DNA of 64,000 nucleotides from Rhizobium skierniewicense (lineage in GTDB: Bacteria > Pseudomonadota > Alphaproteobacteria > Rhizobiales > Rhizobiaceae). This document shows, one piece after another, positions 62,364-64,000 of the stretch; position 1 is the stretch's first letter; every line of letters begins with the position of its first letter. Where the stretch lies: positions 124,001 through 188,000 of the forward strand of contig NZ_JACIDV010000010.1 in NCBI RefSeq assembly GCF_014196515.1, written 5' to 3'. The position numbers and the translations under genes were made by a program. The notes below the pieces were generated by a model that was not told the DNA's origin, did no database searches, and saw only the letters and a list, made by a program, of their open reading frames with translations.

Positions 62364-64000
62364 ATGAACGGAAGGTATTCACCGACGCGGCAGGATTTTA
62401 AGACAGGCGCGAAGCCTTGGTCTATATTAGCCCTTATCGTTGCCGCAATGATTTTCGCGTTCATGGCGGTTGCGTCCTGGCAGGACAATGGGACTACCCA
62501 GGCAATCCTTAGCCAAATACGATCGATTAACGCTGACAGCGCCTCACTGCAGCGCGATGTACTCCGCGCTCACACGGGCACCGTGGCGAACTACCGCCCC
62601 ATTATCTCCAGGCTGGGAGCTCTGCGGAAGAATCTGGAAGATTTGAAGCAATTATTTAGGCAATCTCATATTGTAAGTGAGAGCAATGCTGCTCAACTGC
62701 TACGCCGGCTAGAAGTGTCTCTAAATTCGGCTGACGCGGCGGTCGCCGCCTTTGGTGCGCAAAATGTCCGCCTGCAAGATTCGCTGGCCAGTTTCACTCG
62801 TGCTTTAAGCAATCTTCCAGGAAAGGCCTCAAGCGATCAGACTTTAGAAAAACCAACAGAATTGGCTAGCATGATGCTCCAATTTCTTCGGCAACCAAGC
62901 CCGGCTATTTCATTCGAGATCAGCCTTGAACTAGAGAGGCTCCAAAAACAACGCGGTCTCGATGAAGCTCCCGTGCGCATACTTTCGCGTGAAGGTCCCA
63001 TTATCTTATCGCTTTTGCCACAGGTGAACGATCTGGTGAACATGATTCAGACGTCTGACACCGCAGAAATTGCGGAAATGTTGCAGCGTGAGTGTTTGGA
63101 GGTCTATAGCTTGAAAAATGTGGAGGAGCGGAGCGCACGTATCTTTCTTGGGTCCGCTTCAGTGGGTCTTTGCCTGTACATCATCACCTTAGTCTATAGG
63201 CTACGCAAAAAAACCGATTGGTTAGCGCGGCGTTTAGATTACGAAGAGCTAATCAAAGAGATCGGAGTATGTTTTGAAGGTGAGGCGGCCACTACGTCGT
63301 CCGCGCAAGCTGCACTTGGTATTATTCAGCGCTTCTTTGATGCCGATACGTGCGCGTTAGCTCTAGTGGACCATGACCGTAGGTGGGCTGTCGAAACATT
63401 CGGTGCGAAGCACCCAAAACCCGTGTGGGACGACAGGGTGCTACGCGAAATAGTCTCTCGTACCAAAGCGAACGAACGGGCGACGGTATTCCGCATCGTA
63501 TCGACGCAAAAAATCGTACATTTGCCTCCCGAAATTCCAGGTCTTTCGATACTACTGGCTCACAAATCCACAGATAAACTAATTGCGGTTTGTTCACTGG
63601 GTTACCAAAGCTATCGCCCTCGACCTTGCCAAGGCGAAATTCAGCTTCTTGAACTCGCCACCGCCTGCCTCTGTCACTATATCGATGTTCGGCGTAAGCA
63701 GACCGAATGCGACGTTTTGGCCAGACGATTGGAGCATGCGCAACGCCTTGAGGCAGTTGGTACACTTGCCGGCGGAATAGCACATGAATTTAATAACATT
63801 TTGGGGTCAATCCTCGGGCACGCAGAATTGGCGCAAAACTCGGTGTCTCGAACATCTGTCACCCGAAGATACATTGACTATATCATTTCGTCAGGCGACA
63901 GAGCCATGCTCATTATCGATCAGATCTTGACGCTGAGCCGAAAACAAGAGCGCGTGATCAAGCCATTTAGTGTCTCAGAGCTTGTGACCGAAATCGCTCC
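62364..64000 (+). CDS. virA: VirA sensor histidine kinase (partial, runs off window)
   Basis: This is the inner-membrane receptor kinase that senses plant phenolics, sugars and acidity and activates VirG. The visible 545 residues contain TM1 ([18 protein letters not shown], about 20-38), a helical periplasmic domain, TM2 ([18 protein letters not shown], about 260-280) and a GAF-like linker ([20 protein letters not shown]). The start of the kinase domain follows, with the phospho-acceptor His in [20 protein letters not shown]. The window ends before the ATPase and receiver domains. The chosen ATG follows GAGGAAG. A vir box lies upstream. No damage is visible in this part. Confidence 0.93.
   Translation, partial: MNGRYSPTRQDFKTGAKPWSILALIVAAMIFAFMAVASWQDNGTTQAILSQIRSINADSASLQRDVLRAHTGTVANYRPIISRLGALRKNLEDLKQLFRQSHIVSESNAAQLLRRLEVSLNSADAAVAAFGAQNVRLQDSLASFTRALSNLPGKASSDQTLEKPTELASMMLQFLRQPSPAISFEISLELERLQKQRGLDEAPVRILSREGPIILSLLPQVNDLVNMIQTSDTAEIAEMLQRECLEVYSLKNVEERSARIFLGSASVGLCLYIITLVYRLRKKTDWLARRLDYEELIKEIGVCFEGEAATTSSAQAALGIIQRFFDADTCALALVDHDRRWAVETFGAKHPKPVWDDRVLREIVSRTKANERATVFRIVSTQKIVHLPPEIPGLSILLAHKSTDKLIAVCSLGYQSYRPRPCQGEIQLLELATACLCHYIDVRRKQTECDVLARRLEHAQRLEAVGTLAGGIAHEFNNILGSILGHAELAQNSVSRTSVTRRYIDYIISSGDRAMLIIDQILTLSRKQERVIKPFSVSELVTEIA

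Overview
The window reads as part of a Ti- or Ri-type virulence plasmid of Agrobacterium/Rhizobium. It carries a traI-trb conjugation operon with TraR boxes, repABC replication units, and a vir segment (virH1, virH2, virK and the start of virA). Most recognisable relatives (DUF1403, RHE_PE00001 family, Ti Trb proteins) are rhizobial plasmid families. No species or named plasmid can be assigned from the sequence alone.

Layout. 1-7.0 kb, minus strand: a catabolic operon of hyuA, hyuB, a FrlB-like SIS deglycase, a PfkB kinase remnant and a fused peptide-type ABC ATPase. A LysR gene diverges from it. The set looks like uptake and degradation of an Amadori-type (fructosyl-amino acid) opine. 8.1-8.9 kb: a lone amidotransferase-fold gene. 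9.1-19.4 kb: traI-trbBCDEJKLFGHI, a complete mating-pair-formation operon led by the autoinducer synthase gene. 19.7-28.2 kb: two complete repABC units in tandem, each with its own antisense RNA and its own parS sequence. A decayed traI 5' end with a degenerate tra box lies between them. This is the signature of a fused (cointegrate) plasmid.

28.4-35.5 kb: a tyrosine recombinase with a perfect 15-bp-arm palindrome at its start, DUF1403 and ScpB genes, DUF3072 and DUF72 genes, a hipBA toxin-antitoxin pair, and a frameshifted RHE_PE00001-family gene. 35.6-48.9 kb is a defence island. It holds a three-gene ABC-3C system on the plus strand, an intact IS21-family element, and, on the minus strand, HNH-nucleoside phosphorylase-EAD protein, then a Detocs defensive two-component system (dtcA, dtcB, dtcC), then a SLATT membrane protein. 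48.9-52.7 kb is a graveyard: carboxymuconolactone decarboxylase, IS66 and IS110 remnants and a multiply frameshifted phospholipase D-like gene.

53.0-57.5 kb: a three-gene cluster of unknown function headed by a lipoprotein, an IS21 fragment, and an antitoxin/zeta-toxin pair. The zeta protein is twice the usual length and ends in an arginine pattern resembling the VirB/D4 secretion signal. 57.7-64.0 kb: virH1-virH2, virK, IS4 and IS66 remnants, and virA running off the window, with vir-box-like sites upstream of virH1 and virA.

The most notable points are the Detocs cassette flanked by a second nucleoside-phosphorylase effector and a SLATT protein on a virulence plasmid, the tandem repABC units with different parS sites, and the zeta-domain protein as a candidate translocated effector.
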